A stretch of 64,000 nucleotides of DNA from Betaproteobacteria bacterium. Lineage in GTDB: Bacteria; Pseudomonadota; Gammaproteobacteria; Burkholderiales; Casimicrobiaceae. The position numbers and the translations under genes were made by a program. The stretch is taken from NCBI GenBank assembly GCA_016720425.1, contig JADKKQ010000002.1, positions 95,594-159,593 on the forward strand, in the 5' to 3' direction. Of this stretch, positions 54,819 to 64,000 are shown one piece after another. The notes under the pieces are model-generated. The model did not search any database. It was not told where the DNA came from and saw nothing but the letters and a program-made list of their open reading frames with translations. Numbering within the stretch: position 1 is the first letter of the stretch; the number at the start of each line of letters is the position of its first letter.

Positions 54819-55211
54819 ATGACGACGAAACCTTGTCCATTGTGCGAACCCGCCGCCGAGCGGGTGATCAGCCGCGGCACGCTGGCCGTCGCCCTGTGGG
54901 ACGGCTACCCGGTGAGCCCGGGTCACGCGCTGGTCGCGTCGGCACGCCACGTCGGGTCGTGGTTCGAGCTCCGCGGCGACGAGCAGGCGGCGATGCTGCT
55001 GTTGCTGGACGAGGTGCGGGCCAACGTCACCACCGGCTTCCAACCGGACGGCTTCAACATCGGCATCAACGACGGGCCGGCGGCGGGGCAGACGATTCCC
55101 CACGTGCACATCCACCTCATTCCCCGCTACGACGGCGATGTCGCGGATCCGCGCGGCGGAGTCCGCTGGGTGCTCGCCGACAAGGCAGACTACTGGACGG
55201 GCCGGCGCTGA
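54819..55211 (+). CDS. HIT-family protein
   Basis: A 130-residue histidine-triad protein. The catalytic triad motif HVHIHLIPRYDGD is near residue 95, and the N-terminus has CPLCEPAAER, a possible half zinc site. The family hydrolyses or transfers nucleotidyl groups (for example AMP-lysine or Ap4A derivatives). The substrate is unknown. A 193-bp gap separates it from the ABC transporter operon. Confidence 0.9.
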   Translation: MTTKPCPLCEPAAERVISRGTLAVALWDGYPVSPGHALVASARHVGSWFELRGDEQAAMLLLLDEVRANVTTGFQPDGFNIGINDGPAAGQTIPHVHIHLIPRYDGDVADPRGGVRWVLADKADYWTGRR

Positions 55212-55404
55212 CCTGAGCCGGCGGCCGATCGCCGCCGGCCCGCGCGCCGGCGGTCGCGCCCGCGGGACCTGCGCTCCCGCGGCTGCGACACCGGGTCGCG
55301 ATTTGACGCCGTCCGGCCACCGGGGGTACCGTCGATTCGTTGCTCTGGCCGACTGCCGCCGACCGACGAGCGGGCAGCGGAGGAGCTTACTGCGGAGATT
55401 CCCC

Positions 55405-56445
55405 ATGACCAAGCCCCAACGCTGGCTGCAACGCGCCGCGCGCGTCGTCGCGACCCTGTCCCTGTCCTGCCTCGGCGCGCTCGCCGCGGTCCCCGCGCTC
55501 GCGGCCGAGACCGTCAACGTCTACTCGATCTGGCCCGAGAACTGGGCGCGGCCGATGTTCGAGGAATTCGAGAAGGCGACCGGCATCAAGGTCAATTTCG
55601 TCCGCTTCTCCTCCGGCGAGGCGCTCGCCCGCGTGATCGCGGAAAAGAACAACCCGCGGGTCGACGTGCTGTTCGGCGGACCGGTGGAGACGCACGCGGC
55701 CGGCATCGCCGAGGGCGTGTTCGAGGCCTACAAGCCGCCGAGCTTCGCCCAGCTGCCGCCGCGCTTCCGCCACGCCGACGGCCAGTGGGTGGCGATCGCC
55801 GACGACCCGCTGGTGTTCATGACCAACGCGAAATTCCTGAAGGAGAACAACCTGCAGCCGCCGGCGTCGTGGAGCGACCTCTTGGCACCCGCGTACAAGA
55901 ACATGCTGCAGATGGCCGACGCGCGCACCTCGGGCACCGCGGTGACGCGGATCTTCTCCATCCTTGAGGTCAACGGCCGCGACGAGAACAAGGCCTTCGA
56001 CTACATGAAGAAGCTGCGCCCGAACGTCCAGCTCTACACCAAGAGCGGCGGCGGCGGCACGCTGCCGGTCGGCCTCGGCCAGGCGGGCGGCGGCATCTTC
56101 TTCATCGTCGACGCGCTCGACACCAAGGCCAAGGGCTACGACGTCGTGATCAGCTTCCCGAAGGAGGGCATCGGCACCGCCGCCGAGGCGATCGCGCTGA
56201 TCAAGGGCGCCAAGAACCCGGCGGCCGGCAAGAAGCTCATCGACTGGGCGAGCTCGCCGGCGATGCAGAACCTGTTCGCCAAGTACAAGATCAACTTCGT
56301 GCCGGCCCATCCCGACGTTGGGCTCGAGCCGAGCCTCGCCCAGGTGCTGAAGGGCACCAGGATTTTCCCGATCGACGCCGACTACGCGGGCGCCAACCGC
56401 AAGCGCATCGTCGAGCGCTGGATCGCCGAGGTGCTGAACCCGTAG
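55405..56445 (+). CDS. ABC transporter periplasmic substrate-binding protein (family 1)
   Basis: A 346-residue solute-binding protein. After the basic start, a hydrophobic stretch ends in AALAAVPALAAE, so signal cleavage is likely before ETVNVYSIW. WPENWARPMFEEFEKATGIK, then NNPRVDVLFGGPVETHAAG, resemble the FbpA/PhnS-type binding proteins for Fe3+ or 2-aminoethylphosphonate. The Fe3+-coordinating tyrosine pair cannot be confirmed by eye. GGAG lies upstream. The first gene of the binding protein-permease-ATPase operon. Confidence 0.88.
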   Translation: MTKPQRWLQRAARVVATLSLSCLGALAAVPALAAETVNVYSIWPENWARPMFEEFEKATGIKVNFVRFSSGEALARVIAEKNNPRVDVLFGGPVETHAAGIAEGVFEAYKPPSFAQLPPRFRHADGQWVAIADDPLVFMTNAKFLKENNLQPPASWSDLLAPAYKNMLQMADARTSGTAVTRIFSILEVNGRDENKAFDYMKKLRPNVQLYTKSGGGGTLPVGLGQAGGGIFFIVDALDTKAKGYDVVISFPKEGIGTAAEAIALIKGAKNPAAGKKLIDWASSPAMQNLFAKYKINFVPAHPDVGLEPSLAQVLKGTRIFPIDADYAGANRKRIVERWIAEVLNP

Positions 56446-56464
56446 GCGGCCGGCCGTCGTCGCC

Positions 56465-58165
56465 GTGTCCGCCGCCGCCACGGCGCCACGGGCGCCGGGC
56501 GCGCATCGCGATCCCCTCGTCGCGGGGGCGGCGTTCGCGCTGTGGGCGCTGCTGGCGTTGTTCGTCGTCTACCCGCTGGCGATGCTGCTGGCGCGGGTGC
56601 TGACCGACCAGGGCCACTTCTCGCTGGCGGGGCTCGCGGCGGTGCTGACCGACCGCCACCAGATCCGCGCCTTCTGGAACAGCCTGCTGCTGGGCACGCT
56701 GGTCGGGCTGGTCGGCACCGTGCTGGGCTTCGTGTTCGCGTTCACCGCCGCGCGCGGCCGCCTGCCGCCGTGGATGCTGGGCGCGATGGACGCCAGCGTG
56801 CTGCTGCCGCTGGTGTCGCCGCCGTTCACCACGGCGATCGCGATGATCTTCTCCTTCGGCCCGCGCGGGCTCATCACCTACGACCTGCTCGGCCTGAAGG
56901 GCGTGACCGTCTACGGGCTCTCCAGCACGCTCTTCTCCGAGGTGATCACCTATTTCCCGATCGCCTACCTCACGCTGCGGCCGATCCTCGCCGGCATCGA
57001 CTCCAACATCGAAGGCATGGCGCTGTCCCTGGGCGCGTCGCGCTGGCGGGTGTTTCGCACGGTGACGCTGCCGCTGTCGATTCCCGGCCTCGCCAACGCG
57101 TTCCTGCTGCTCTTCGCCGCGTCGCTGGCGGACTTCGCGACCCCGCTGATCCTCGCCGGCAACCAGTTCCCGGTGCTGCCGACGCAGGCGTTCCTGCAGA
57201 TCACCGGCATGTTCGACCTGCGCGGCGGCGCGGCGCTGTCGTTCGTGCTGTTGGTGCCGGCGCTGATCGTGTTCCTGCTGCAGCGCTACTGGGTGAGCCG
57301 GCGCTTCTACGTCACCGTCACCGGCAAGGGCGCGGGCACGGCGCCGTTCGACAGCGTCTCGCCCGGCGTGCGCAACCTGCTGCTCGCGTTCTGCCTTCTG
57401 GTCGCGCTGGCGATCGCGTACTTCTACGTGCTGCTGCTCTACGCCTCGCTGGTCGTCGCGCTGGGAGCCAATCACGCGCTGACGCTGCAGCACTACAAGG
57501 TCATCTTCACCGACGGCGTCAAGGCCATCCGCGATACGCTGATCATCGCCGGCCTGGCGATGCCGCTGGGCGGGCTCTACGGCGTGCTGCTGGGCTACCT
57601 CGTCACCAAGAAGGAGTTCCTCGGCCGACGCTCGATGGAACTGGTGTCGATGATCAACTACGCGCTGCCCGGCACCATCGTCGGCATCGCCTACCTGATC
57701 GCCTTCAACGATCCGCCGATCGAGTTGACCGGCACCGCGCTGATCATCGTCGCCTGCTACATCTTCCGCTACGGGCCCACCGGCATCCGCGCCACCGTGG
57801 CGCTGCTGTCGCAGATCGACAAGAGCCTCGAGGAGGCCTCGCAGGGCCTCGGCGCCGGCAGCGGCACGACGTTCCGCCGGATCACGCTGCCGCTGATCCT
57901 GCCGGCGTTCTTCGCCGGCCTCGGCGTGGTCTTCATCCGCTCGATGACGGCGATCAGCGCGACGATCTTCTTGGTCTCGGTCAGCTGGACGCTGATCACC
58001 GTCAAGATTCTCGAGAACATCACCGAGCTCTCGCTCGGGCCGGCGGCGGCGTTTTCGGTGCTGGTCTGCGTGATCGTCTTCGTCGTCATCGGTCTCATCG
58101 GCCGCGCGCTGCGCTATTTCCGCGCGCCCGGGGCGGCCTCGGTGACCAGCATGCTGGGAGGTTGA
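56465..58165 (+). CDS. ABC transporter permease with two fused domains
   Basis: A 566-residue inner-membrane protein with about twelve hydrophobic segments in two halves. Each half has the EAA-loop motif that contacts the ATPase: GMALSLGASRWRVFRTVTLP (near residue 180) and EEASQGLGAGSGTTFRRITL (near residue 460). This is the fused FbpB/PhnU-V-like arrangement. GTG 56465 is the start. The ATPase gene follows 4 bp after the stop. Confidence 0.9.
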   Translation: MSAAATAPRAPGAHRDPLVAGAAFALWALLALFVVYPLAMLLARVLTDQGHFSLAGLAAVLTDRHQIRAFWNSLLLGTLVGLVGTVLGFVFAFTAARGRLPPWMLGAMDASVLLPLVSPPFTTAIAMIFSFGPRGLITYDLLGLKGVTVYGLSSTLFSEVITYFPIAYLTLRPILAGIDSNIEGMALSLGASRWRVFRTVTLPLSIPGLANAFLLLFAASLADFATPLILAGNQFPVLPTQAFLQITGMFDLRGGAALSFVLLVPALIVFLLQRYWVSRRFYVTVTGKGAGTAPFDSVSPGVRNLLLAFCLLVALAIAYFYVLLLYASLVVALGANHALTLQHYKVIFTDGVKAIRDTLIIAGLAMPLGGLYGVLLGYLVTKKEFLGRRSMELVSMINYALPGTIVGIAYLIAFNDPPIELTGTALIIVACYIFRYGPTGIRATVALLSQIDKSLEEASQGLGAGSGTTFRRITLPLILPAFFAGLGVVFIRSMTAISATIFLVSVSWTLITVKILENITELSLGPAAAFSVLVCVIVFVVIGLIGRALRYFRAPGAASVTSMLGG

Positions 58166-58169
58166 CGCA

Positions 58170-59279
58170 GTGGGCATGGACACCATCGGGGTGCGCGTCG
58201 CCGGCATCTCCAAGCGCTACACGCACCGGGTCAAGGGCGAGATCTACGCCGCGCGCGAGGTCGAGCTCGACGTCAAGCCCGGCGAGTTCCTCACGCTGCT
58301 GGGGCCGTCGGGCTGCGGGAAGACGACGACGCTGCGGGTCATCGCCGGCTTCGAGCACCCCGACGCCGGACGGGTCTACTTCGGCGACGAGGACGTCACC
58401 GGCAAGGCGGCGAACCAGCGCAACATAGGCTTCGTGTTCCAGAACTACGCGTTGTTTCCGCACCTGTCGATCTTCGAGAACGTCGCCTACGGATTGCGCG
58501 TGCGCGGCCAGGCCGGCGGCGAGATCGCCAAGGCCGTCGGCGACGTCCTCGCGCTGGTCGGGCTCGCCGGCTACGAGCAGCAGTTCTCCGCCCAGCTCTC
58601 CGGCGGCGAGCAGCAGCGGGTCGCGCTCGCCCGCGCCATCGTCATCCGCCCGCGGGTGCTGCTGTTCGACGAGCCGCTGTCGAACCTCGACGCCAAGCTG
58701 CGCATCCAGATGCGCCAGGAGATCCGCGCGCTGCAGCGCCGGCTTGCCATCACCACGATCTACGTGACGCACGATCAGGAGGAGGCGATGGCGGTCTCCG
58801 ACCGGATCGCCGTGATGAACCAGGGCAGCGTCGTGCAGGAAGGCAGCGCGCTCGACCTCTACCATCGCCCGGCGACGGACTTCGTCGCCAAGTTCATCGG
58901 CCGCGTGAACTCGATTCCCGGCCGGGTGGCGGCGATCGGCGCCGACGGGCCGGCGATCGCCGCGCTCGGCACCACGTTGGTCGCGCGCACGCTGCCGGCC
59001 GGGCTCGCCACCGGATCGGCGGTGCAGCTGATGATCCGCCCCGAGGCGGTCGCGATCGTCGCGCCGGACACCCCGGGGGCGCTGGCGGCAACCGTCGTGT
59101 CCAGCAGTTTCCTCGGCGAGAAGACCGAGGTCCAGCTGCGCTGCGCCGGAGAAGGCCTGCACGCGGTGCGCTACAACGCGGGACCGGCCGAGCCGTTGGC
59201 CGAGGGTGCGACCGTGGCGGTGTGCCTGCCGGCCAACGCGCTGACCGTGCTGCCGCCGGCCGACCGGGAGGCGCCGTGA
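58170..59279 (+). CDS. ABC transporter ATP-binding protein
   Basis: A 369-residue importer ATPase. Walker A is LLGPSGCGKTTTLRVIAG, the Q-loop is FVFQNYALFPH, the signature is LSGGEQQRVALARA, Walker B is VLLFDEPLSNLD, and the H-loop is YVTHDQEEAMA. The C-terminal 120 residues are a TOBE domain, as in PotA/FbpC-type ATPases. The start is GTG 58170 or ATG 58176. Its TGA overlaps the next GTG. Confidence 0.94.
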   Translation: MGMDTIGVRVAGISKRYTHRVKGEIYAAREVELDVKPGEFLTLLGPSGCGKTTTLRVIAGFEHPDAGRVYFGDEDVTGKAANQRNIGFVFQNYALFPHLSIFENVAYGLRVRGQAGGEIAKAVGDVLALVGLAGYEQQFSAQLSGGEQQRVALARAIVIRPRVLLFDEPLSNLDAKLRIQMRQEIRALQRRLAITTIYVTHDQEEAMAVSDRIAVMNQGSVVQEGSALDLYHRPATDFVAKFIGRVNSIPGRVAAIGADGPAIAALGTTLVARTLPAGLATGSAVQLMIRPEAVAIVAPDTPGALAATVVSSSFLGEKTEVQLRCAGEGLHAVRYNAGPAEPLAEGATVAVCLPANALTVLPPADREAP

Positions 59280-59778
59280 ACGGCATCGCCTGGGGGTGGC
59301 GCATCCTGTCGCGGATCGTCGCGCTCGGCTGGGCGCTGACGCTGCCCGCCGTCGCGGCCGACGCCGGGCGGACAGTGCACGGCTCGTCGGACGCCTACGC
59401 GGAAGCGGGGATCGCGCTCGCCTGGGGCGTGCGGCGCGGCGCCGACGAGGCGACGACCCGGGTGACGCTGCGCATCGTCGCCGACCCGGCGCGTTACCCG
59501 CGGGTCGAGGCGGCCGGCCGCGACCCGTTCACGCAGGCCGAGCGGGTGCTGCTCGCGCCGACGGCGACCCGGGGTCTCGCCGACCTCGCGATTCCGCGCG
59601 CCCATTTCGCCGACTTCCCGCGCACCGAGCTGCGCTTCCACGGGACGGGCGGCGCGGCGGTCGTCGTCTATTTCCTCGGCGTGCCGGACACGACGCCGGA
59701 GTTCGCCTCCGACGCCGCGCTCGACCGATACCTCGACGAACGGATCGCGCGCGCCCGCAGCGCCGCGGGAGGCAAGCC

Positions 59779-59782
<4 letters not shown>
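59276..59782 (+). CDS. Exported protein of unknown function
   Basis: A 168-residue protein from GTG 59276, which overlaps the ATPase stop. A signal peptide (LSRIVALGWALTLPAVAA) precedes a mature domain with repeated R/T-rich strands such as TTRVTLRIVADPARYPRVEA. No family is recognised. Its stop overlaps the deoC ATG as ATGA, so the gene is translated as part of the transporter-deoC operon and probably acts at the envelope in the same pathway. Confidence 0.65.
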
Positions 59783-60450
<668 letters not shown>

Positions 60451-60506
60451 CAGCGTTTTCGGACGGACCGCGCTTCCCGATCGGGGCGTGCGTCGCCGTG
60501 CCGCGG

Positions 60507-61769
60507 TCAGAACGAGCGCACGCCTGCGATCAGGTAGAGCCCCAGCGCAACCATCGCCAGGCCGCTGATCAGCTTGAGCACGCGCCCCTCCCTTTCCTGC
60601 AGCCGGCGATTGGACAGCGTGATCACGCCGATGGCGAGCACGATCACGTCGTCGAGCATGTACGCGGCGTTGTAGAGCAGCAGGTAGCCGTAGTAGCTCG
60701 CACCCTCCTGTTCGCGCAGCGTCAGGATGCGCGTGAACAGCGCCGGGAAGCCGGACGTGCAGACCAGTTCGACGACCTGCACCAGCAGGCCCAGGACCAC
60801 CGTGGCGGCGAGCGCCGCCGCCAGCCGCTCGGCGTGCAGGATGCCGCGCATGCGCGCATAGATTCCCGGCTTCGCGGCGTCGGGAATCGACAGCGAGACG
60901 CCGCGGCCGAACGCCCAGAAGTCCTTGAGGTTGATCGCCCCGGCGCCGACGGCGATCGCGCCCAGGACGATCTCCGAGGCGCGCGAGAGGCCGATGAACA
61001 GGAACAGGTTGAGCCAGGCGGCCATGAAACCGTAGTAGGCGAGGCCCTGGATCAGCACGAAGGTGCCGGCGATCGCGAGCATCCGGCGCCGGTCGTTCAG
61101 TGGCGCGAGCAGCGAGATCATCAGGATCAGCACCCACATCGAGCAGGGGTTGAGGCCGTCGAGCAGGCCCATGATCAGCGTGAACAGCGGCAGGCCCACG
61201 TCGTCCAGCGCGATTCCCCGCCCGAACACGCTGACCTCGAAGCTCGGTGGCACCGCGGCGCCCGGTCCCGCGTCGCAGGACAGGCTCGCCTCGGCGGCGC
61301 AGGCGGCGCCGCCCTCGGCCGCAACCACGGCAGGCACGGCGGCGGCGCGGCGCGCCAGCGCCTCCAGGATCAGCTTGTCGGTGCCCGCGTCGGGCGAGTA
61401 ACCGACGATCATCCGGTCGCCGACGAAAATTGCCGGTACGCGGATGCTGCCGGCGCCACCCGGCGTGGCCCGTTCCTTCAGCCGCGCGAGCGCCGCGGGA
61501 TCCCGGCCGACGTCGCGAACGACGATTCGGAGTTCGGGGCGCTCGCGGCCCAGCGTGGCGAGAAAGGCCTCGGCCTCGGCGCAATGCGGGCAGCCTTCGC
61601 GAACGAAGACCTCGATGTCCGCAGGCCGCTCGATCGCCGCGGGCGCGACCGCGGCCGGCGCCGGGTCCGCGGGTTGTCCTGCCGCCGGTCGCACCGGGAC
61701 CGTCAGCACGATCGCGGCCAGTGCGACGGCGATGCAACCGAACGGCCACCGGGACGTGAACCGCTTCAT
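60507..61769 (-). CDS. Glutaredoxin-like domain fused to a DsbD/CcdA-like membrane domain
   Basis: A 420-residue protein with a cleavable or anchor-type N-terminus (CIAVALAAIVLTVPVRPAAG). Residues 48-125 form a glutaredoxin-like domain with the redox motif CPHC (VFVREGCPHCAEAEAFL), and a second half with RVPAIFVGDRMIVGY. Residues 190-420 carry at least six membrane helices with GLLDGLNPCSMWVLILMISL, the NPC motif of DsbD/CcdA transporters of reducing equivalents. Cys in ELVCTSGFPALF is its possible partner. It would move electrons across the inner membrane to a periplasmic thiol. Confidence 0.85.
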   Translation of the reverse strand: MKRFTSRWPFGCIAVALAAIVLTVPVRPAAGQPADPAPAAVAPAAIERPADIEVFVREGCPHCAEAEAFLATLGRERPELRIVVRDVGRDPAALARLKERATPGGAGSIRVPAIFVGDRMIVGYSPDAGTDKLILEALARRAAAVPAVVAAEGGAACAAEASLSCDAGPGAAVPPSFEVSVFGRGIALDDVGLPLFTLIMGLLDGLNPCSMWVLILMISLLAPLNDRRRMLAIAGTFVLIQGLAYYGFMAAWLNLFLFIGLSRASEIVLGAIAVGAGAINLKDFWAFGRGVSLSIPDAAKPGIYARMRGILHAERLAAALAATVVLGLLVQVVELVCTSGFPALFTRILTLREQEGASYYGYLLLYNAAYMLDDVIVLAIGVITLSNRRLQEREGRVLKLISGLAMVALGLYLIAGVRSF

Positions 61770-62084
61770 CGGACGCTCCGATCGTTGGGCAGGCGGCGCA
61801 GAGTCGGCGGCAGACAGTGCGGCGCAGCCTTCTCGCTGCGGTAAACGGCCGCTGCGGACTCCCCCTGCAGGCGCGAAATGGAAAAGACCGGACCCCGGCG
61901 AAACCCTCGATCCGACACTTCATCACTCCGAAGCGACAATGATCATTTTACCCACCACGCACGCGCGGCCAATGCCATCCGCCGGGGTGCGACGATCCGC
62001 CGCATCGTGCCACCGGCGCCTTCCCGCCGCCGGCGCGCCATAATGCAAATGTCGACTTCGACCACAACCCGAGGAGTCTCCGCC
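61770..62084. other. Divergent intergenic region before the class I aldolase
   Basis: The 315 bases between the glutaredoxin-DsbD fusion and the aldolase contain no supported gene. A possible -10 (CATAAT, 62039-62044) and the ribosome binding site GAGGAG (62071-62076) precede the aldolase. Open frames here are not credible. Confidence 0.5.
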
Positions 62085-63146
62085 ATGACCGATGTCACTG
62101 CACTGTTGGGCCCCGGCGCCGACGATCTGCTGCAGCACGTCTGCAAGGGCATTCCCAAGGAGATGCTGCACCTGCCGGGCCCCGACTTCGTCGATCGCGT
62201 GGTCGCGGTCTCCGATCGCTCGCCCGCGGTGATGCGCAGCATGCAGCAACTCTTCTCCCACGGCCGGCTCGGTGGCAGCGGCTACCTGTCGATCCTTCCG
62301 GTCGACCAGGGCATCGAGCACAGCGCGGGCGCGTCGTTCGCGAAGAACCCGTTGTACTTCGACCCCGAGAACATCGTGAAGCTGGCGATCGAGGGCGGCT
62401 GCAACGCGGTGGCCTCGACGCTGGGCGTGCTCGGCGCCTGCTCGCGGCGGTATGCGCACAGGATCCCGTTCCTGCTCAAGTTCAACCACAACGAGTTCCT
62501 CACCTACCCGAACAAGTTCGACCAGATCATCTTCGCCAGCGTCCGGCAGGCGCAGCAGTTGGGCGCCGTCGCGGTCGGCGCGACGATCTACTTCGGCTCC
62601 CCCGAGTCCGGGCGGCAGATCGTCGAGGTGAGCGCGGCCTTCGCCGCGGCGCACGAACTCGGCATGGCGACGGTGCTCTGGTGCTACCTGCGCAATCCCG
62701 CGTTCAAGAAGGACAAGGATTACCACGTGTCCGCCGACCTCACCGGGCAGGCCAACCACCTGGGCGTGACCATCGAGGCCGACATCATCAAGCAGAAGCT
62801 GCCGGAGAACAACGGCGGCTACCTGGCGCTCAACAGCAAGGAGAATCCGTACGGCAAGACCGACAAGCGGATGTACTCCGAGCTCGCCAGCGACCACCCG
62901 ATCGACCTCGCGCGCTATCAGGTCGCCAACTGTTATCTCGGCCGCGCCGGGCTCATCAATTCGGGCGGCGCGTCGGGCGACAACGACCTCGCCGACGCGG
63001 TGCGCACCGCGGTGATCAACAAACGCGCCGGCGGCATGGGCCTCATCTCGGGGCGCAAGGCGTTCCAGAAGCCGATGGCCGAGGGGGTCGCGTTGCTGAA
63101 CGCCATCCAGGACGTCTACCTGTCGCCGAAAGTGACGATCGCCTGA
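62085..63146 (+). CDS. Fructose-bisphosphate aldolase, class I (DhnA/FbaB type)
   Basis: A 353-residue Schiff-base aldolase of the archaeal/DhnA type. SGYLSILPVDQGIEHSAGAS is the characteristic N-terminal substrate loop. The active-site region is RIPFLLKFNHNEFLTYPNKF, and INKRAGGMGLISGRKAFQKP carries the late conserved segment. No cofactor is needed. ATG 62085 follows GAGGAG; upstream in-frame codons are unlikely. With pckG it completes a gluconeogenic route. Confidence 0.9.
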   Translation: MTDVTALLGPGADDLLQHVCKGIPKEMLHLPGPDFVDRVVAVSDRSPAVMRSMQQLFSHGRLGGSGYLSILPVDQGIEHSAGASFAKNPLYFDPENIVKLAIEGGCNAVASTLGVLGACSRRYAHRIPFLLKFNHNEFLTYPNKFDQIIFASVRQAQQLGAVAVGATIYFGSPESGRQIVEVSAAFAAAHELGMATVLWCYLRNPAFKKDKDYHVSADLTGQANHLGVTIEADIIKQKLPENNGGYLALNSKENPYGKTDKRMYSELASDHPIDLARYQVANCYLGRAGLINSGGASGDNDLADAVRTAVINKRAGGMGLISGRKAFQKPMAEGVALLNAIQDVYLSPKVTIA

Positions 63147-63262
63147 TCGAGACGGTCGGCGACAGTGTGCACTCACTCTGCCGGGCAAGTTCGAGGGTCA
63201 TCGACGCGCGGTCCTTTTTCGCTTGCGCCGATCCCGCGCGGACGGTACGCTTGCTCGAAAAT

Positions 63263-63283
63263 CGTTATCGAAATCCGATAACG
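63263..63283. promoter_or_regulatory. Palindromic candidate operator upstream of the PadR gene
   Basis: CGTTATCG (63263-63270) and CGATAACG (63276-63283) form a perfect inverted repeat with a 5-bp spacer, 26 bp before the PadR start. PadR-type regulators often bind inverted repeats at their own promoters, so this is a likely autoregulatory site. Confidence 0.6.
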
Positions 63284-63308
63284 CGGGCTTGCCGCTGGCC
63301 GGCGGAGG

Positions 63309-63704
63309 ATGGGCACGGGCATGCTGGACAAGGACATCTTCGGCGGATTGGTTCGACTGCACGTGCTCTACCACGCGTCGCACGAGGAGATCTTCGGGCT
63401 GGGCATGATCGAGGAACTCGAGCACCACGGCTACAAGGTAAGCCCGGGCACGCTCTATCCGGTGCTGCACGGCCTGGAGAAGAACGGGCTTCTCGCGTCG
63501 CGGGTGGAGCAGGTCGGCAAGCGCAATCGGCGGGTGTACGCGATCACGGCCAGCGGGCGCAAGGCGCTGCGCGTCGCCAAGTCCCGCGTGTGGGAGCTGT
63601 TCCGCGAGTTCTTCGAGGAGGAGCTCGAGTTCGGCGGCGGCGGTGCGGCAAGGAAGCGGCCTTCGGTCGCCGGGGCGCGGTCGGCGAAGGCACCCGCGAA
63701 GTGA
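63309..63704 (+). CDS. PadR-family transcriptional regulator
   Basis: A 131-residue winged-helix regulator. LHVLYHASHEEIFGLGMIEE and LEHHGYKVSPGTLYPVLHGL form the PadR DNA-binding region, with NRRVYAITASGRKALR as the wing and a C-terminal dimerisation helix. The start is ATG 63309 or 63321; GGAGG lies at 63303-63308. A palindrome lies upstream and a haem lipoprotein gene starts 88 bp downstream, so redox-responsive control of that gene is possible. Confidence 0.88.
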   Translation: MGTGMLDKDIFGGLVRLHVLYHASHEEIFGLGMIEELEHHGYKVSPGTLYPVLHGLEKNGLLASRVEQVGKRNRRVYAITASGRKALRVAKSRVWELFREFFEEELEFGGGGAARKRPSVAGARSAKAPAK

Positions 63705-63792
63705 ATCAGGGCGGCGCGCGGAGCGATTCCGCGCGCCGAGTGCAAAGAGGCCGCAACGGCCATCGTCAACGCAACACCAGGGGAGGTGCAGG

Positions 63793-64000
63793 ATGAACTT
63801 GAAGCAATGGATCGGGCTCGGGATGGCCGCGGCCGCGGTGGCTCTGCTGGGGGCCTGCACGTCGGACCCGGCGATGTCGCTGAAGAAGGCGGAGTTCGTC
63901 GGCTCGGAGAAGTGCGGCGCCTGTCACACCGACGAATACAAGACCTGGAAGGACACCTATCACAACAAGATGGTCCGCTCGACCCGCGACGGCCTGCTGA
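63793..64000 (+). CDS. Cytochrome c-type lipoprotein, 5' part
   Basis: The first 69 codons only; the gene runs off the right edge. MNLKQWIGLGMAAAAVALLG is followed by AC, a lipoprotein signal with Cys near residue 22. EFVGSEKCGACHTDEYKTW carries one CXXCH haem site, in the setting typical of multihaem cytochromes of the c554/NapC-associated kind. HNKM follows as a likely axial-ligand region. GGGAGG precedes the ATG. Confidence 0.8.
   Translation, partial: MNLKQWIGLGMAAAAVALLGACTSDPAMSLKKAEFVGSEKCGACHTDEYKTWKDTYHNKMVRSTRDGLL

Overview
The window is a high-GC chromosomal segment from a betaproteobacterium, most likely of the order Burkholderiales or a close relative. It sits next to the replication origin. 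The evidence is the rpmH-rnpA-yidD-yidC-mnmE block at the left edge, the mnmG-rsmG-parA-parB block, two parS-type sites, and the F1Fo-ATP synthase operon. A Bug-type TctC receptor beside TctB and TctA also points to Burkholderiales. dnaA is expected just outside the left edge. I could not assign a genus.

Layout. 1-3.9 kb: ribosomal protein L34, RNase P protein, YidD/YidC membrane insertion and tRNA modification GTPase MnmE. 4-9 kb: a tripartite tricarboxylate transporter, an AbrB-family membrane protein and a SAM methyltransferase. 9-13 kb: GTP-dependent PEP carboxykinase, a convergent PfkB sugar kinase, and a TSUP permease flanked by two parS sites. 13-17.4 kb: mnmG, rsmG, parA and parB. The first three carry apparent single-base frameshifts. 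17.4-19.6 kb: peroxiredoxin, a BNR-repeat propeller protein and a MoaD/ThiS-like carrier. 19.7-26.8 kb: atpIBEFHAGDC with a promoter and a strong terminator. 26.9-29.5 kb: a MaoC-phosphotransacetylase fusion with acetate kinase. 29.5-33.2 kb: M20D amidohydrolase, GlpD and a HAD phosphatase. 33.2-36.7 kb: a 176-bp inverted-repeat element, then a minus-strand operon of three overlapping genes: a kinase-like protein, an enolase paralogue and a ClpX-like ATPase. 36.9-41.2 kb: a small unknown protein, an orphan ParA, glmU and glmS.

41.2-46.3 kb is disturbed. It has two zones of implausible homopolymer sequence, remnants of a NYN/OST-HTH protein, a thermonuclease and a CDGSH protein, an intact nucleotide cyclase-TPR protein, and a small NTF2-like protein. 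46.3-48.2 kb: rsgA and a VapBC-type toxin-antitoxin pair.

48.3-51.5 kb holds the most unusual genes: a Rieske protein overlapping a 925-residue fusion of a cytochrome b6/subunit IV-like membrane domain with a 12-haem cytochrome c domain. This looks like a compact, non-canonical quinol oxidoreductase. 51.5-55.2 kb: two repeat families, a Gfo/Idh/MocA dehydrogenase, an aldo/keto reductase, a lipoprotein and a HIT protein. 55.4-60.5 kb: an ABC importer (binding protein, fused permease, ATPase) coupled to an unknown exported protein and deoxyribose-phosphate aldolase. 60.5-64 kb: a glutaredoxin-DsbD-like fusion, a class I aldolase, a PadR regulator with a palindromic upstream site, and the start of a haem-binding lipoprotein cut by the right edge.

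Taken together the genes describe respiration (ATP synthase, bc-like complex, multihaem lipoprotein), gluconeogenesis and acetate/glycerol use (PckG, class I aldolase, Pta-AckA, GlpD), envelope precursor synthesis (GlmU, GlmS) and origin segregation (ParABS).
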